From NCBI GenBank assembly GCA_000934385.1, contig KN880432.1:372001-436000 (forward strand): 64,000 nucleotides of DNA, read 5' to 3'. Both the position numbers and the translations under genes were made by a program. Of this stretch, positions 34,267 through 47,200 are shown one piece after another. Source of the stretch: Cylindrobasidium torrendii FP15055 ss-10 (lineage: Eukaryota > Basidiomycota > Agaricomycetes > Agaricales > Physalacriaceae). Positions within the stretch are counted from its first letter, which is position 1, and each line of letters starts with the position of its first letter. The notes under the pieces were generated by a model. The model ran no database searches. It was not told the DNA's origin and was given only the letters and a program-made list of their open reading frames with translations.

Positions 34267-35619
34267 ATGCCCGCCGTTGCAGCCAGCTCAACCACCAAAG
34301 TCCTCGTCTCAGGCGCCAATGGGTACATCGCCGTCTGGGTCGTGCGCAAGCTCCTCGAGAAAGGCTTCGCCGTCCGTGGCACCGTGCGCAGTGATGCCAA
34401 AGGAGCCTTCCTCAAGGAGGCCTTCAAGAGCTATGGGGACAAATTTGAGCTTGTTATCGTTCCTGATATCACCAAGGTTAGGTTTTGGATGCGCAATTCA
34501 GAGATATACACCTAACACGATATAGGACGGCGCATTCGATGAGGCGGTCAAAGGCGTTGATGCCATCGAACACACAGCATCTCCGTTCCATTTCAATGCA
34601 AAGGACCCACAGGGTGCGTCCAATTTCGGATGGCTGGTGACTGTCTTGTGACCCTAACCTGGCGATAGAGCTCATTGAGCCCGCCGTTAAAGGGACTGTC
34701 GGTATCCTGGCCAGCGCGTTGAAGAACGGGTGGGTATGAAATCGTCGCCATGTTCCTCACCTGACTGTATCAGATCCGCCGTCAAGCGCATCGTTGTAAC
34801 TTCGTCCGTCGCCGCCATTGTCCACAATGACCCCAACCCAATTGTTCTGGACGAGAACGATTGGAACGAGCAGTCGCCGAAAGAGGTTGAGGAGCTCGGT
34901 GAGAATGCGACCAACACCGCCAAATACCGCGCCTCGAAGACTCTGGCAGAGAAAGGTATGTTTGTTCCAGACCACAGAAACCATGGTGTTCATAGATTGA
35001 CTAGCGGCCTGGGACTTTTGGAATACTCACAAATCCGAAGTCAAGTGGGATCTTGTCTGCATCAACCCACCTTTTGTGCTTGGGGCACGTTCTCATCCTT
35101 CCTAACGGTTTTCGATCTAATATTCCTTCTGTAGCCCACTATCCATGAAGTTAGCAACGCAGCAGCATTAAACACATCAGCAAGGCAATTCTACGATGCC
35201 ATCGTCAAACCGGATAATGGTGGTACCAACCTCGACAGTGCAGGGTGTTGGATCGATGTGCGCGTTCTCGGGGATGCGCACGTTGCTGCTTTGGAAGCGG
35301 AGAGTGCTGGAGGCGAACGCATTATCGTTAACGCTGGCGCTTTCTACTGGCAACAGTGGCGTGCGTTGATTTTGTTTTAGGCCCACTGTGAATAGGTCAC
35401 TGATCTTGTATATGTTTAGTCGACGTCGCCAACGCGCTGGAGCCTTCGCCTATCCCATCACATACCCTTTCAAAGGGAACGCCGGGATCGTGGAAGGGCA
35501 AAACGTACCCTGTTGTTTACAAGACGGCAAAGGAAGAGCGTATACTTGGTCTCAAGAAGACGACCATGGAGATATTAGCACGGGACACGCTCGCCGATTT
35601 TGAGGCCAAAGGTTGGTAA
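34267..35619 (+). CDS. NAD(P)-dependent extended SDR reductase (Gre2/dihydroflavonol-reductase-like)
   Basis: Oxidoreductase of the extended short-chain dehydrogenase family, in the group holding yeast methylglyoxal reductase Gre2 and plant dihydroflavonol and cinnamoyl-CoA reductases. The start MPAVAASSTTKVLVSGANGY at 34267 contains the Rossmann motif VSGANGYIA, then VRGTVRSDAKG (cofactor 2'-phosphate side, hinting at NADPH). The active site is the serine in VVTSSVAA with YRASKTLAEK (Tyr and Lys). Later exons give CINPPFVLG and an ending GLKKTTMEILARDTLADFEA, stopping at 35619. About six introns. The substrate, probably an aldehyde or ketone, is unknown. Confidence 0.88.
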
Positions 35620-35871
35620 TCGACCTCTACTTAAGGCTCAATTTAGAGTTGTAATCCTGCAAATATGGGCGCTTGTACAAGTTGCAATGTAACATTATCA
35701 TGAAGTCTTCCTCAAAATCTGGAATGCCGTCATGTTAGCTCGCAAAAAGTGGCGGTGCTTCTCGCATAAAGTTGCAGTGAAGAGTTGGTTAAAGTACAGG
35801 CATACATTGTCCTTCTGCATGCATACTACAAGTTGAACAATTGAACAATGTAGAATGAGTCCTTCGTGTGG

Positions 35872-38800
35872 TCATGCGGCGACAAGCGCATGCAGCCCAT
35901 AAATCTCTTTCCTCACCAAGTAGTATACCTCGTTCATACTACCCTCTATAGTCACCCCGGCACCTGTCTTTCGTACAGAAACACTTTCTGCAAAGGCATT
36001 GCGCCCACACAGCAACACACCCTCTCCAGCATACTCCGCCTGTAGCCCAATATCTGTCAGCCGCGCCTTGAGCGCTGTCAACTTGAGCTCGCCAATCATT
36101 GTTGAAGATGGCAACGGAAATGCAGGACGGGAGCCAAGGATTCGCCGCGTGGTTTGTCTGGCATTGATAGCAGCAATGGGCGAGTTAGCCATGACGGCGC
36201 CAGTGCCGAGGCTCTCCAATGTGGGCACGCTTGTGTTTTGATGGGTCACAACCCGGCCAGTAATGAACCCAACCTCGTTATCTTCGAACTGCATAGTGTG
36301 AGAACAGCACGAGGCTCGGGTAAGGCACGTACACGAGACATTTGCACTGATCCCAGCAGGGTGTCGCTAATGGATATTGCAAAGCTGTTTATTTTCTGGC
36401 CGAGTTGGATGGTCTCAAGAGAGGCAGGGGCAAATATTTCCTTGGTCATGTTTTTGATAGTTGAACAGCTCTGCATCAGGGCATCCGTATCCTCACTCGA
36501 CCCGTGTACAAGGATCTTGTATTCATGAGCAGTAGCAATGGATTTTTCTTGTTGCCAACGCACCAATTTTCTAGGCTCGACTTTGGGAACGATGGCTTTG
36601 ACAGCACGTCCGTCATTGAGGCCTTCCATGTCGACAAACAAAAGTCGACACGCTAACTGTACGATGACTTCGTTCGAGACAAACTTGGAAGGAGGTTCCA
36701 GCACAGCTTTCTAAGAGAACGTTAAGTCGATGAAGTACTCGGAGGGAGGGCAATGCACCTTCTCATCTTCTTCCGCCTGCTGCTGGCGGAAATGCTTCAA
36801 CTCATCACTTTCGGCTTGCTCCTCAAGGATCTTTCCCTTTTGCATCCACAGGGAAACGTCAATGATTTCCCCATACTCGTCGACGCGCCGCTTCTTCTCA
36901 ACATATGGAAACGTCCGGAACCGCGGAGCTAATCCATTGAGCGTCTTGAAGAAAGAGTTTGCCTTGGAAACATTCCCTTTCAGGTAGATGTCGTAGGATA
37001 AAACCTGTTTCGTCAAACCATCATCAAGATCATTCCACTCATCGCGTCTACCAGGCCCTTCATCCAACATGTCTCTGCTGACTTCATCCTCATCCTCAGA
37101 GTCGGTATCTTCTTGGCCTTCGTCGGCTTCGAGCATAGGTTGCTCTCGGGCTTGGGCAGCTTTCTTCTTTTCTGCCTCACGTTTGGTGTCCTCTTGTTCT
37201 TGGAGGTAGTTCTCGAGCTCGGTGCCAGACAAAGGCACTTTGGCATTTAACTAATAATTTATGAGTATGCCGGTCGGATCCAGAGTGACTTGGACACACT
37301 TTGATTTTCATGGCTCCATCCATCATAACATTTCGCCCGATTTTCCCTCGGTCCCATTTGTCCTCCGGACGCTGAGCATCGTTCCATTTATCGAACAGTA
37401 CACGAGCAAGAGTGCCTTCTTCTCCACGTCCCGTGAGAAGAACAACGTTGTTCTGCGTGGATGCAAATTCCGTAAAGAGATGTCGCGACGGGCCATGGGA
37501 AAGCGAGGCCGGGACGGCTAGGATTAACTTGGGATCCTTCGCTGCGTACTTCTGTCTCAACGCCTGCGGGGTCGTGAAGAATTCTAAATGCCTGTCGCAT
37601 GTAATCAGATTTGGCATAGGAGAGAAAACCGGGCCTACTTGAAACGGAGAGCGAAAGCTCCCAATGCATCGTCGTCGGCATCATCGTCAACACGCTTTTT
37701 CTTGTGGTCATTCCTGCTATTCCCATCCTCACCAACATCCTCCTTGCTCACTGTACCGCCCAGCCATTCCATCATACTTCGCACGAACGTGAGCATTTCG
37801 CTTGCGTTGCGAGATACAAAGCAGATGGGATATCTCAGGCGCGAAAAATTCCAATGTTGATCCAACAATACCAGTAGTTCCAAGACGCGTGTGCTGGAGT
37901 CACAGGGAAGGAGTAGAGAGTAACGAGACGAAAGAGTTGCGGTCACTGCGTCGAGGAGGGCAGCATCTCGCTCCTTTCGGCGACTCATAGTGACTGAAGC
38001 GCGGTCGGCATCGGTGATGAAGAGGTCGGGACGGGCCAGTGGCTCAAAGACACCATTTCCGGCGCCTCTGAGAAGTACAGTGCCGTCAAGATGACGCTCC
38101 CGCATATGGTTCATGTTTACAGCATATATAATGGTGCCAGAGGATGGGGAGCGTATTTTCCATATTGTGCCGCCGAGAGTATGGCCAGCATTGAATGGGG
38201 TTATAGTCAGACCCTGACATTTGCCTTCAAGCGTTCAGGTTCAGAAAGTTGAATAACGGCAGTACGGATTGGGCACCTTGTAAATGTGTGGGCTGAGAAT
38301 ATCGCAGGGTGTTCACCGAATCAAAGGCATCATGAACCTCGCGTGGGTTGGCAATGTATCTTCTCCTTGGAGTGGTGTTTGCTGTATTTGAAGGGGGCGG
38401 TGGCGTGTCTGTAGATGCGTCCATTTTAATGGGTTCCCTTTCGCTGTCGGTAGTATCCACTAAGCCCCGGTCACCAATGTCCTCCTCGTCGCGTCGGCCA
38501 TCGACGTCCTCGGTTGCAGCTATTCGTGCCATGGCCTGCACCGGCAGCGTAGCATAGGCGGGGGCTTTGAGTTGCCACCTTGAGTAGGCATATGAGTACA
38601 AGCCGGAATGGCTCAAGTCGCCATGTGATAGCAAGACAAGGTCAATGGTTGGCGAATGTCTATATTGAATTTAGAATTTCAATTCTACCTGACAATAAGT
38701 GGTATTTACTCGCGTAAAGCGCTGCAGTATGCCTCCCACGGCTGCTCGGCATCCTCATCCGCTGGAGTTTCCTGCGACCAGTCCGGTGAACCGCAATCCA

Positions 38801-38894
38801 AGAGTATTTTGACGTCGTCCACTTGCAAAATGTAGGCCAGGGGTATCGTAGGAGTCGACCGTGCAGCGCCAGACAGCGGGGTAAAAGTTATCAT
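35872..38894 (-). CDS. CFT2: Cleavage and polyadenylation specificity factor subunit 2 (CPSF100/Cft2)
   Basis: Subunit of the pre-mRNA 3'-end processing complex. The start MITFTPLSGAA at 38894 is the family's usual N-terminus; an upstream in-frame ATG at 38945 exists. It follows with YILQVDDVKILLDCGSPDW, the metallo-beta-lactamase-like fold. The metal loop reads LSHGDLSHSGLY instead of HxHxDH, as expected for the catalytically inactive CPSF100 partner of CPSF73. Later parts include NAGHTLGGTIWKI, the beta-CASP segment with LLLPCDSSTRVLELL, an acidic insert (37060-37130), and the C-terminal segment FITGRVVTHQ...YYLVRKEIYGLHALVAA. About seven introns, some with alternative in-frame tails. Confidence 0.92.
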
Positions 38895-39066
38895 GGTGGA
38901 AGGTGGAAGACGCGTTTGATCCCGATCACGCATTGTATTCAGCATTTCCCGTTACGTCTACAGTCTACATCCCTCCTTGCTCGCGACCACCACTACGAAA
39001 TCACGTTATTTCGTGATTCCCTTGCTTACGGGGCCCATAAAATCTTCAGCAGCGCAACCAACGGGT

Positions 39067-40904
39067 ATGTTGGTCTTTGCGGGTTTTCCCTGCGGCGCCA
39101 GGTTGGCCTGTTGGATGGGGACGCGAGAAGCGGCCAAGCGTCCGGATTGCCCCTCCGCTTTCAAGCACACTGAACCAGTCATCTCCTCTGGAAATGGGTA
39201 TAAGATTGCCGCAAAATTGGATCCGACTGCAGCTACTAGAATAAAGGTTCGTTCAAGTATTGGTGAGTGGCTCGAATACCAAGCTAACCTCTTCTCTTCT
39301 CTAGACGAACAAATGCCATATGAACATCAGTTATACGCCATCTTCAGAATCGTCTTCACAGCTCGCTCATTCGATGTTTGTGTACATTTCGTCGAAGATT
39401 GAAGGTCAGCCAGTGCAGCGCGAGGCCACTCTGTGGGTCAACCCATCCGATGCAACAACGCATTGGAGATCAAGTAAGGATTACTCTGATAATGAGGAAG
39501 AAGAATGCCTCAGACATCCCCCTCCTGGTGGTATGTACCTCTGGTTATTTCGTACCATAGACTTCTCATCCTCCGTTATGAAGTGCCCATCCGATATATG
39601 GCGCGCGTGCATCGCACTACTGAAGAAATTGTGGCGTCTGAAAACGACGAAATACTTGAATTCTCATACGGACGACACCTCGACCCTGAGAGCGACGACG
39701 ACCCAGGCCAGGACAAACCTTGGGTTTCTTTCATTTTTGAATTCGGTTCGCACCTCCCTTATTCATTACATTTGACCTTACATAGAAGTTCAGATGACAA
39801 GGAGGTGTACAAGTTGCATGCAACTGCTGCTAAACAATCTTTGAGCGGTCGTACCCGTGTAAAGCTTGAACCGGGACGCGATATTATCCTTACACCAGCA
39901 ACTCGAGCTTCTAGCCGCAGGAAACCGCCATCTCAAGACCATTCATACGGGGCGTCGTCCCAGTCCTCGAAGCGCCGCAGGCTCGATAGTAGAACTCAAG
40001 CTACTAGTTCTGGTGGTGACCTATCTCTATCCGGCCGCCCTCCCAGCTCTTCCCGACCGGGAGAGAATGTTGACCAGAATATCGTCCTCACGTCTCCATA
40101 TCACACCCATCATGTCGACACCATAGCAAGCCTGGGATCGCCATCAACGAGTCAAGTGCATTCGTTGACAAACGGCCTCTCAGGAATGGTAGGCCATGTT
40201 CCCGGCGGCACACAATTGCCCTTTATTGAGCCTCGTAGCACGACGCCTGATGCGCTATCCTCGAGCTCTTTGTCGGACGAGTCTATATCGGCCGCCTCTA
40301 CAGTTCCTCGCCGACCCCGTTGTTCTGTTGAAAATTCTGCACCGCCCCCATCGCCCGTCCGGAATGAGCTCAGGCCTGATGTAATACTTTCTCTCAATTC
40401 AGCGAAAGTCAATGAAGGATCCGAGCAGCCAGCAGTGACGGAGTCGTTTGCCAACAGACTCTCGGTTGTTACCCCGTCATCGAGATCCCATGAACCGCTT
40501 GAAGCGGGGCCATCCACCATCCCCCCCTCTACCCCATTAACAAGGAGTGCAATCCCTCAGTCCCTGAGCTTGGTGGAGCCTGAATGCTCGCACCCAGTGC
40601 CGGCTGATGCACCCCATAAGCCTTCAGTAAGTACAAAATGCAATTGTCGCGCTTATGAGCATTTGTATAACCAATCATTCGAGCAGAACGATACTTCGAC
40701 GGCGATTCAGTCAAAGATAAGAAGGCTGCAGGAACAACTACAGTTGCAGCTTGAAATCGAGGCACTAGAACGGGAGGAGGAGCGCATTGCGGTAAGCATT
40801 TCGTCGCGACCATCCTCGCGCCCCAAGCTGATTTTCGGTAGAAAAAGAAGGCAGAGCTTCTAGAGAAGAAGGAAAGACTGAGATTAGAGATGGAGAGTGA
40901 CTAA
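39067..40904 (+). CDS. Hypothetical nuclear-like protein with C-terminal coiled coil
   Basis: Not recognised. The N-terminal exon has GNGYKIAAKLDPTAATRIK, followed across an intron by NISYTPSSESSSQL, MFVYISSKIEGQPVQREATL and WVNPSDATTHWRS, a probable beta-rich domain. The next long exon (from about 39567) contains RYMARVHRTTEEIVASENDE and VSFIFEFGSH, then about 250 residues of Ser/Pro-rich disorder with a bipartite-like basic patch (SKRRRLDSR). The end is a coiled coil (SKIRRLQEQLQLQLEIEALE) that, after a last intron, continues KKKAELLEKKERLRLEMESD to the stop at 40904. The first ATG in frame is 39067; the exon boundary near 39530-39570 is unresolved. CPSF2 is divergent, about 170 bases away. 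Confidence 0.55.
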
Positions 40905-42053
40905 AATACAAATTGTATGCATATCATTGACGTTTTCTCGTCATAATCTTCACTGGCTTGTCGTACAACCCGAGATCAGTCCAAAGTCTTGTGAAGTATT
41001 ATTTGACCGCGTTGTCTGACTTCGCATGCGCCAGCTACGCACCATTCGCGTCTCCTTCAGACGGCATTCGATGTGATTGGGAAGTGACGTGAAAACCGTT
41101 CGGAAACATGACAATTGAGTTTGGGAGCTTATGGGTGTCGGGCGACAGAGTCGGGAGTCCGAATAAGGCCGGGCAGCACCGTATAGAAGCTTCTTGCATC
41201 AACATCAAGTCTTTTGGGCTTATCGTCTGTGCGTAGGTACCATATAAACTGTGGTCCACATTCAGTGACCGTGAGTAGACTAGCACGAGCTCAAGCGTCC
41301 CCATGGACATTGTACGATTTAATTACACTTGAGCAGCCAGTTTTTAGATTTAAAAATGCTTGCAAAATATATCGAAGCTTTAAAAGCTTGGAATGTGGCG
41401 CTTGTTTGGTCGTGCATTGTGCATATGCCAGCTGTCGGGTCCAGTCGCCTATCCTGACGCCAATCCCCCCTCGATAATGTGGATATGTTCTCCGAGACTA
41501 TCGTGGTTTCTTGCCTATCAATGATCAGAACCCACGGAATTATCGCATGTTTAGTAGCTCTGTTGTCTTCTGTCCTCATGTTTAGGTCTTGGGAGAAGAA
41601 GCTTCGACTCCCAGTGAACGTTGCACAGTTGGCCCAGGGGTTCCCCATTCTTCGTCAAGCTTTGCATGCAACCACTGACGGCAAGTGCCATTTTCCGAGG
41701 CCTGTGAGCACTGGGTACTCATTCATTCTTACTCTTTCGACCTAGACCTCCGGTGAGTGGGGCGTATGTTGCCGCGTTCATGAAAGAGAGTGCGATTGTT
41801 TCGGCTACGGAGACAGTCGCTTAACACCCTCTCCGCCCAAATCGTTACTTGTAAGCTGTTTGACCAACGGTCCGCACCCCGATACAGGAACCGCTTTCAT
41901 GTTCGCCACATTTTGGGATAGATATTGTATCGCCGTACCCAAGGTTTTTCACGTCTATAAAGCAACATCTTCATGTTTTTTTCTCCATCACGTCCGCCCT
42001 CTCTGTGTTCCCAAAGACAGGAGACCCAACGCTGGTTATCACCTGCGTCCCTC
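40905..42053. other. Long intergenic region, weak coding signs
   Basis: About 1.15 kb without a recognisable gene. A plus-strand frame at 41479-41745 (MDMFSETIVVSCLSMIRTHG...) has a hydrophobic stretch that could be a membrane helix, but no family features and no good splicing partner. AAGCTTTAAAAGCTT near 41374-41388 is a near-palindrome. A TATAAAG box at 41956 belongs to the F-box gene. Confidence 0.35.
41956..41962 (+). promoter_or_regulatory. TATA-box candidate for the F-box gene
   Basis: TATAAAG lies about 95 bases before the ATG at 42054, preceded by CGTC. Confidence 0.35.
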
Positions 42054-43712
42054 ATGCACGTCCTAGACCTTCCTGTCGACATCATCCTACTTGTCCTCCG
42101 CGACCTCACTGTCGACGATGTATACGCACTTCGAACGGTGCGTTGTCCTCTTGCTCAACGATCCCAATCTCACGACGAGCCTATTAGGTCTGCCGTCAGC
42201 TAAACCAGTTCACGCATCTTAAAAGTGTTTGGTTTTTGATCCTACAGATACACGTCCTCGACAAGGAGATTCCCTTCCTCTTTGACTCTCCGACATATCT
42301 AAATGGACTAACTTCCTCATGTCTCGAGCGCGCTGTTATGTGTGCTCATCTCAACCGACTAAACTGGACATCCCCCTCTCCGCGCGCGTATAGGCAACTG
42401 GAGATCCGCACCAAAGTAGCCAATCCAAATGTCGCCCCACATGGAGGGCCGACCCTGGCCATCAAGTTGCTGAACCGTGGTTCACATCCATACCTTTTGT
42501 CTGCCTCACTCCAAATACCTACCGCGACGGACATGCGATTGATCTTGGAATGCTGGGATATCGAAAAAATGCCCGTGTGCGTCGCTCGCTGCACCATGCC
42601 GTGGTATGGCGGCGTGTTGTTCAATTCGGACGCCGCATTTCCCGCATATGTGGCCGTCAGAGGACAGGAAGAGTACGTTTGATCCCGTATATGAACAAAT
42701 GAACCAGCGCTAACATGCGCCTCGGTATAGAGTGATAATCTTTGTACTCAATATATCCAACCATTCGTTTCGGACGGAATTCGCCCCATTTGCGCGCGTC
42801 CCGTCGCGCTGTTCCAGGTTAATCAGGTTCTCTGGTGACCTGTTGCTTGTTCTTGGAGAAAGGAAACACTCTGTTCTCAACATCCGACGTAAGGGATGGG
42901 TTGTCCATTTGGCCAGTCCCTCGCCTTGCGACGTGCTCTCACCGGGACCCAATGTGAGCCGTCCATAGCAGAGATACCCAGCACTCATGATCTCATCTTT
43001 TGGTCAGCCCGACGAGTGTTACGAGGCGGTCATCGCTGACGAGTATCTTGTTCTACTACGCACGCATTTCCTAGCCATTTACGCACTGCAATCATTTCGA
43101 CACGGACCAGGCTCTCCACATACCGGTACAGCTGAGCTTCTTCCAGTATCCTGGCATATATGGGACTGGCGTCTTGACGGTGGCCGTATTTCACATCGCG
43201 TTCGCCATTCTCAGACTCGAGTAGAACCACTTCTCGATGTAGTTGTCCGGTTTTCGAGCGACTTTCCTTGGCCACCGAACATTCTCAACCACTACATTCT
43301 TCAGCCCAACCCTGCCTATGTTGCCTCTTCATCGATTCAATCGACGAATCTGCCGTACGACGCCCATCCAGTGCACATGCGAACGCTCTCCGCGCCGTTG
43401 CGGCTATTCACCCAATCCGATGTGGCAATTGGGAACTACGGGACAGTTTTATGGATCGACACGCAGACGGAGGAGTACTTCATGCAGTCTGCGACCGGCC
43501 AGCGGCTCGCTGGTGCTACTCTTTCGTCGGCTGGGCCAGATGCAGAAAATCCCGACGTCGTTGCGTATTCAGCAGGGTCAGAATCTGTCTACAATATACA
43601 CGACCAGAATAGTTGGTGTGTATTAGCTCTTGACGAACCGAATGGGCGGGTAGCTTTAGGTGCATTAGACGGGATTATTTCTATCATGGACTTTGCATGG
43701 CCATCGCTGTGA
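42054..43712 (+). CDS. F-box-like protein
   Basis: Starts MHVLDLPVDIILLVLRDLTV followed by DDVYALRT, a typical N-terminal F-box of the large basidiomycete family. After an intron the frame continues CRQLNQFTHLKSVW. The body lacks clear LRR or WD motifs but has beta-strand-like repeats (LLSASLQIPTATDMRLILEC, VIIFVLNISNHSF, RFSGDLLLVLGERKHSVLNI) that may form a divergent propeller. At least three introns interrupt it, near 42140-42190, 42676-42730 and 42955-42985. The last exon runs to FAWPSL at 43712. A substrate-adaptor role in SCF ligases is the family expectation; the target is unknown. Confidence 0.7.
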
Positions 43713-44274
43713 CGAAGACCAGCAGACTCGCAGCGGCTCGAGGTTATGACGGTCATAGTAGCCAACTATTCCTAGCGTCGAATAATCTATTCGATATCAA
43801 CGAAGACTCGATTTCTCGGAGACTCCGCACGGCACTGGCAGGAAGAGTCGTCCAGTAATGCTTTGAATGTGCGCCGGAGACAATCTCTCCTATGCATATG
43901 TACGGCTTCCATGGGTCGCTGAGCGGTCTCGACTCTTTCAACGAGGCTAAGACTCGTCGCTGTTATTGAAGAACTACTGCATTGTACTGGCGCAACTGTG
44001 CTACATATGGCACCGTAAGTATGGGATGACTACTGAGAGACCGTGTTGTGTATTTACCTGGAATTGAGGCTCAATCGCAATTGGGTTGAGTAGTTGTTAG
44101 ATTTTGACAATGTGGACGACAGTTGTCAGTGGCACAAATTCAATGTCATTCTTCCACGCGATCGACGATCGCGCCATGGCGTCATGTTCGGAGTCTTTGT
44201 GTCGAGCAGGACAATGTCTCCACGCTACCGCCATCCTACCTAAGCACATCACTATCGGCCGCCCTTTTTTCACC
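43713..44274. other. Intergenic region
   Basis: Lies between the F-box and esterase genes, both plus strand. No gene is recognised; the esterase start is uncertain, and an open frame from 44104 leads into it. Confidence 0.4.
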
Positions 44275-47200
44275 ATGACGGTGTCGACCGCCTCGTCCGC
44301 TGTGCATATCACGCCAGGTCTCGAGCCTACTGCAGCACGAATCGCATTGACCTAAACTCTCATAGTGGTCATCAAGACGTTCCTAGCCCACGGCAAGAAA
44401 AAAGCGCTGAAATACAAGAATGGAGACGAGGCCGAGGAGTCGCGCGATGATATATTCTTCGACGAGTGCGTTTGCCGTTCCGTCCCACCCGCATACTGCT
44501 CACCCACAATAGGGCATTCAACATCGTCAAGGGTAACTCCAAGCCTTTGTGTCGAACTCCACATTCTCAATCCTTATTCCACAGCATTCATTGAGATGGG
44601 GACCAAGAACACTGTGGAATCCCTGCAGGCATTGTACGCCCCTACCATACCTTTGTGAACAACGCCTAACCGCTCACCAGCACCAACACCCATGTTCCTG
44701 CGCCATACTGGGCCGCTGTCTCTCCGCTGCGCATCCCACTGTCATGTTGCAATCGCGCTGCAGATCTTCTCATCGACTGGTTCGACCCTGACGAGCTCAA
44801 ACACATTGTAGGCGGTGAACGGTGGTGGCAAGTGCGCGGGATGGACGGTCTCGACGCCGAATGGATAACGGAGAAAGAATTTATCGCTAATGTCGAAATC
44901 GATAAAAGCCGGAAGCTATCCGATGACGAGGAAGACATCTTGAAAATGGAGTCTCTTGACAGGGTCATGGCGCGTTTTCAAACTTTGGTGTGCGAGGTCG
45001 TACTGAACGTTGGCTAAAGCTTTATATTCACGGAGGTGTGTATCTTCTATCATCACCGAATATTCCACTAACGGCCAGAAGGGGGATACTTTTGGGGCTC
45101 AATTAGTGAGTTGCTACGGCTTGCAGCGCGCAGTGCATTTCAATGGACACACAGATACCCACCGGTACCAATTGATTCGATTTGGTAGGTCAGGGTTTTC
45201 CCGACACATCTCCGACCCTGACTCTTCTTCCAGCGCGGAAGATCAAGGGCAAGGTATTCGCCGTAAATTACAGGTAAAGTCACCCTCATGGATTTGACTT
45301 GTTGTATTTTACGTTGTGTGGTGCAGAAAAGCGCCTCAATATCCTTGGCCGTGCCCTCTGCAAGACGTTTTGGCCGCATGTAAGCCTGCATAATGATATT
45401 ACTCAGGATATTCTGGCGCCGTCTAAAGTTGTATAGATCTATACCTCATCAACCCTCCACCGGGTGCCCTACACAAAGCCGTTCCGCCATCGAAGATCGT
45501 TTTTGCTGGAGATTCCGCAGGTGGCGGTCTTGCATTGACGGCTCTTACTGTGCTCCGTGACCTTGGTTTACCTCAAGCTGCTGCCGGAGTATTGCTTTCT
45601 CCCTGGATAGATTTGACACATAGTTTCCCAAGTGTGATGAAGAGCACTGAAACCGTGAGCGATACCTGCACAGTGGCTTTAATCGACTAACCAACGTAGG
45701 ATATCATCCCTCCGCATGGATTCCTGGCCAAACCATCACCACTATGGCCCATCGACCTTCTTCCTGGCAAGGACGGTCGGGCGCGGGAGAGCATAACGGG
45801 CCCTCCACCGAAGCCTGGGCATGCTGATACCCTCGAACCGACGCAGGATCGATTAGACGCTGAGGGTGATTCTGGGGATGCGTCCAGTCAGCCACAGAAG
45901 GATATGCTTGAAGACAACTCAATACCCTCCACCGACACGGATGATGCGGTCTTGGACATCGATTTCGAGCCGAAGCCCCCTAAAGTCCTCATGAAGGATT
46001 CGACGGCCGTACCTCTCGAACTATGTGCACAGATACAGCTGTATGCAATGAACGAGTGCGTCCAAACGCATACATACTAAGCCCTATCTCACGCTCATAG
46101 GCAACTCACACACCCACTTGTGTCGCCAGTGCTACAAGGATCTTTGGGTAACCTTCCTCCACTATACATTATGGCCGGCGATGGGGAGGTTCTTCGCGAT
46201 GAGATTACCTACATGGCTCACAGGGCGGCTCACCCTAAAGATTATCCTGTCCGTAAGGGAGCCCTGGAGTCAGAGCGTCAACGCCGAAATGCAAAACAGT
46301 TCACGGAACCTACGAAAGTGCATCTACAAGTGTTCGACGGTAGGGTAACACCCGCCAGCCGTGAGGACACCACTGATTATTGGGTAGGGATGTGTCATGT
46401 CTTGACCGTGTTTACTTTTACCGAGAGCGTACGTTGACCCAATCTATGCCCATGCCGACTATGCATCTAACCTTCCTATAGGCTAAGTTTGCGTACCGTT
46501 CTATTGCGGAATTCGTCAAGCATGTCACCGACAACGATGAAGAGCATCTGGCCCGCAACCCCTTCCCTGAGTTGCACAGACCACCCTCAGACCTCGAAAA
46601 CGAGTTTTCGGAGCATCGCACGCGCAAGAAAAAGTCCTTCTTCAGACGCAACAAGCGTGAAGAGCCTCTTCATAATGCTAGCGAGCCGCAAGACACTGGG
46701 CTTTACAAAGAAGCTGTAGAAACCCTTGCGAATGAGATACTCGCTGACGGGGTACCGGGAACTAATGCCCAAGAAGTCAAGGAGACCATCGATCCTGGGA
46801 CTGCCACGGCAAGTTCTAGCACAATGGTATTCTAAAGCTGCTCTAAAATTTTTGCATAGAGGGACGTCCCAAACGTCGTCATGATTCGCGAACGTGTTGA
46901 CCTTCATGGCAAGACGCGCCCTATGGAGCCAAAGGAGGACATGGAGGTTCTACAGCTGCCTAAAGAAAGTATCTGTCTCATCAAGGAGGATCCGTGCATG
47001 CGCTGGCTCAAAGGCCAGGAAGAGTGGGATAGGACGTTCCGGCGCGCGGCAAAACGCGCTGAAAAGAAGAGGATCAAGCTCCGAGCTGAAGCGGAACGAG
47101 TTTTGAATAATGCAAAGGCGCAAGGCTTAATAACAGTCGACCATCCCAAGACGCCGTCGAGGCCACAGCGGCTCGCATCACACCAGCGCTCGACAAGCGA

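Noticed and set aside
41479..41745. Plus-strand frame with a hydrophobic stretch
   Set aside because: It has no homology that I recognise and no plausible splice partners or clear promoter. Mentioned only in the intergenic entry.
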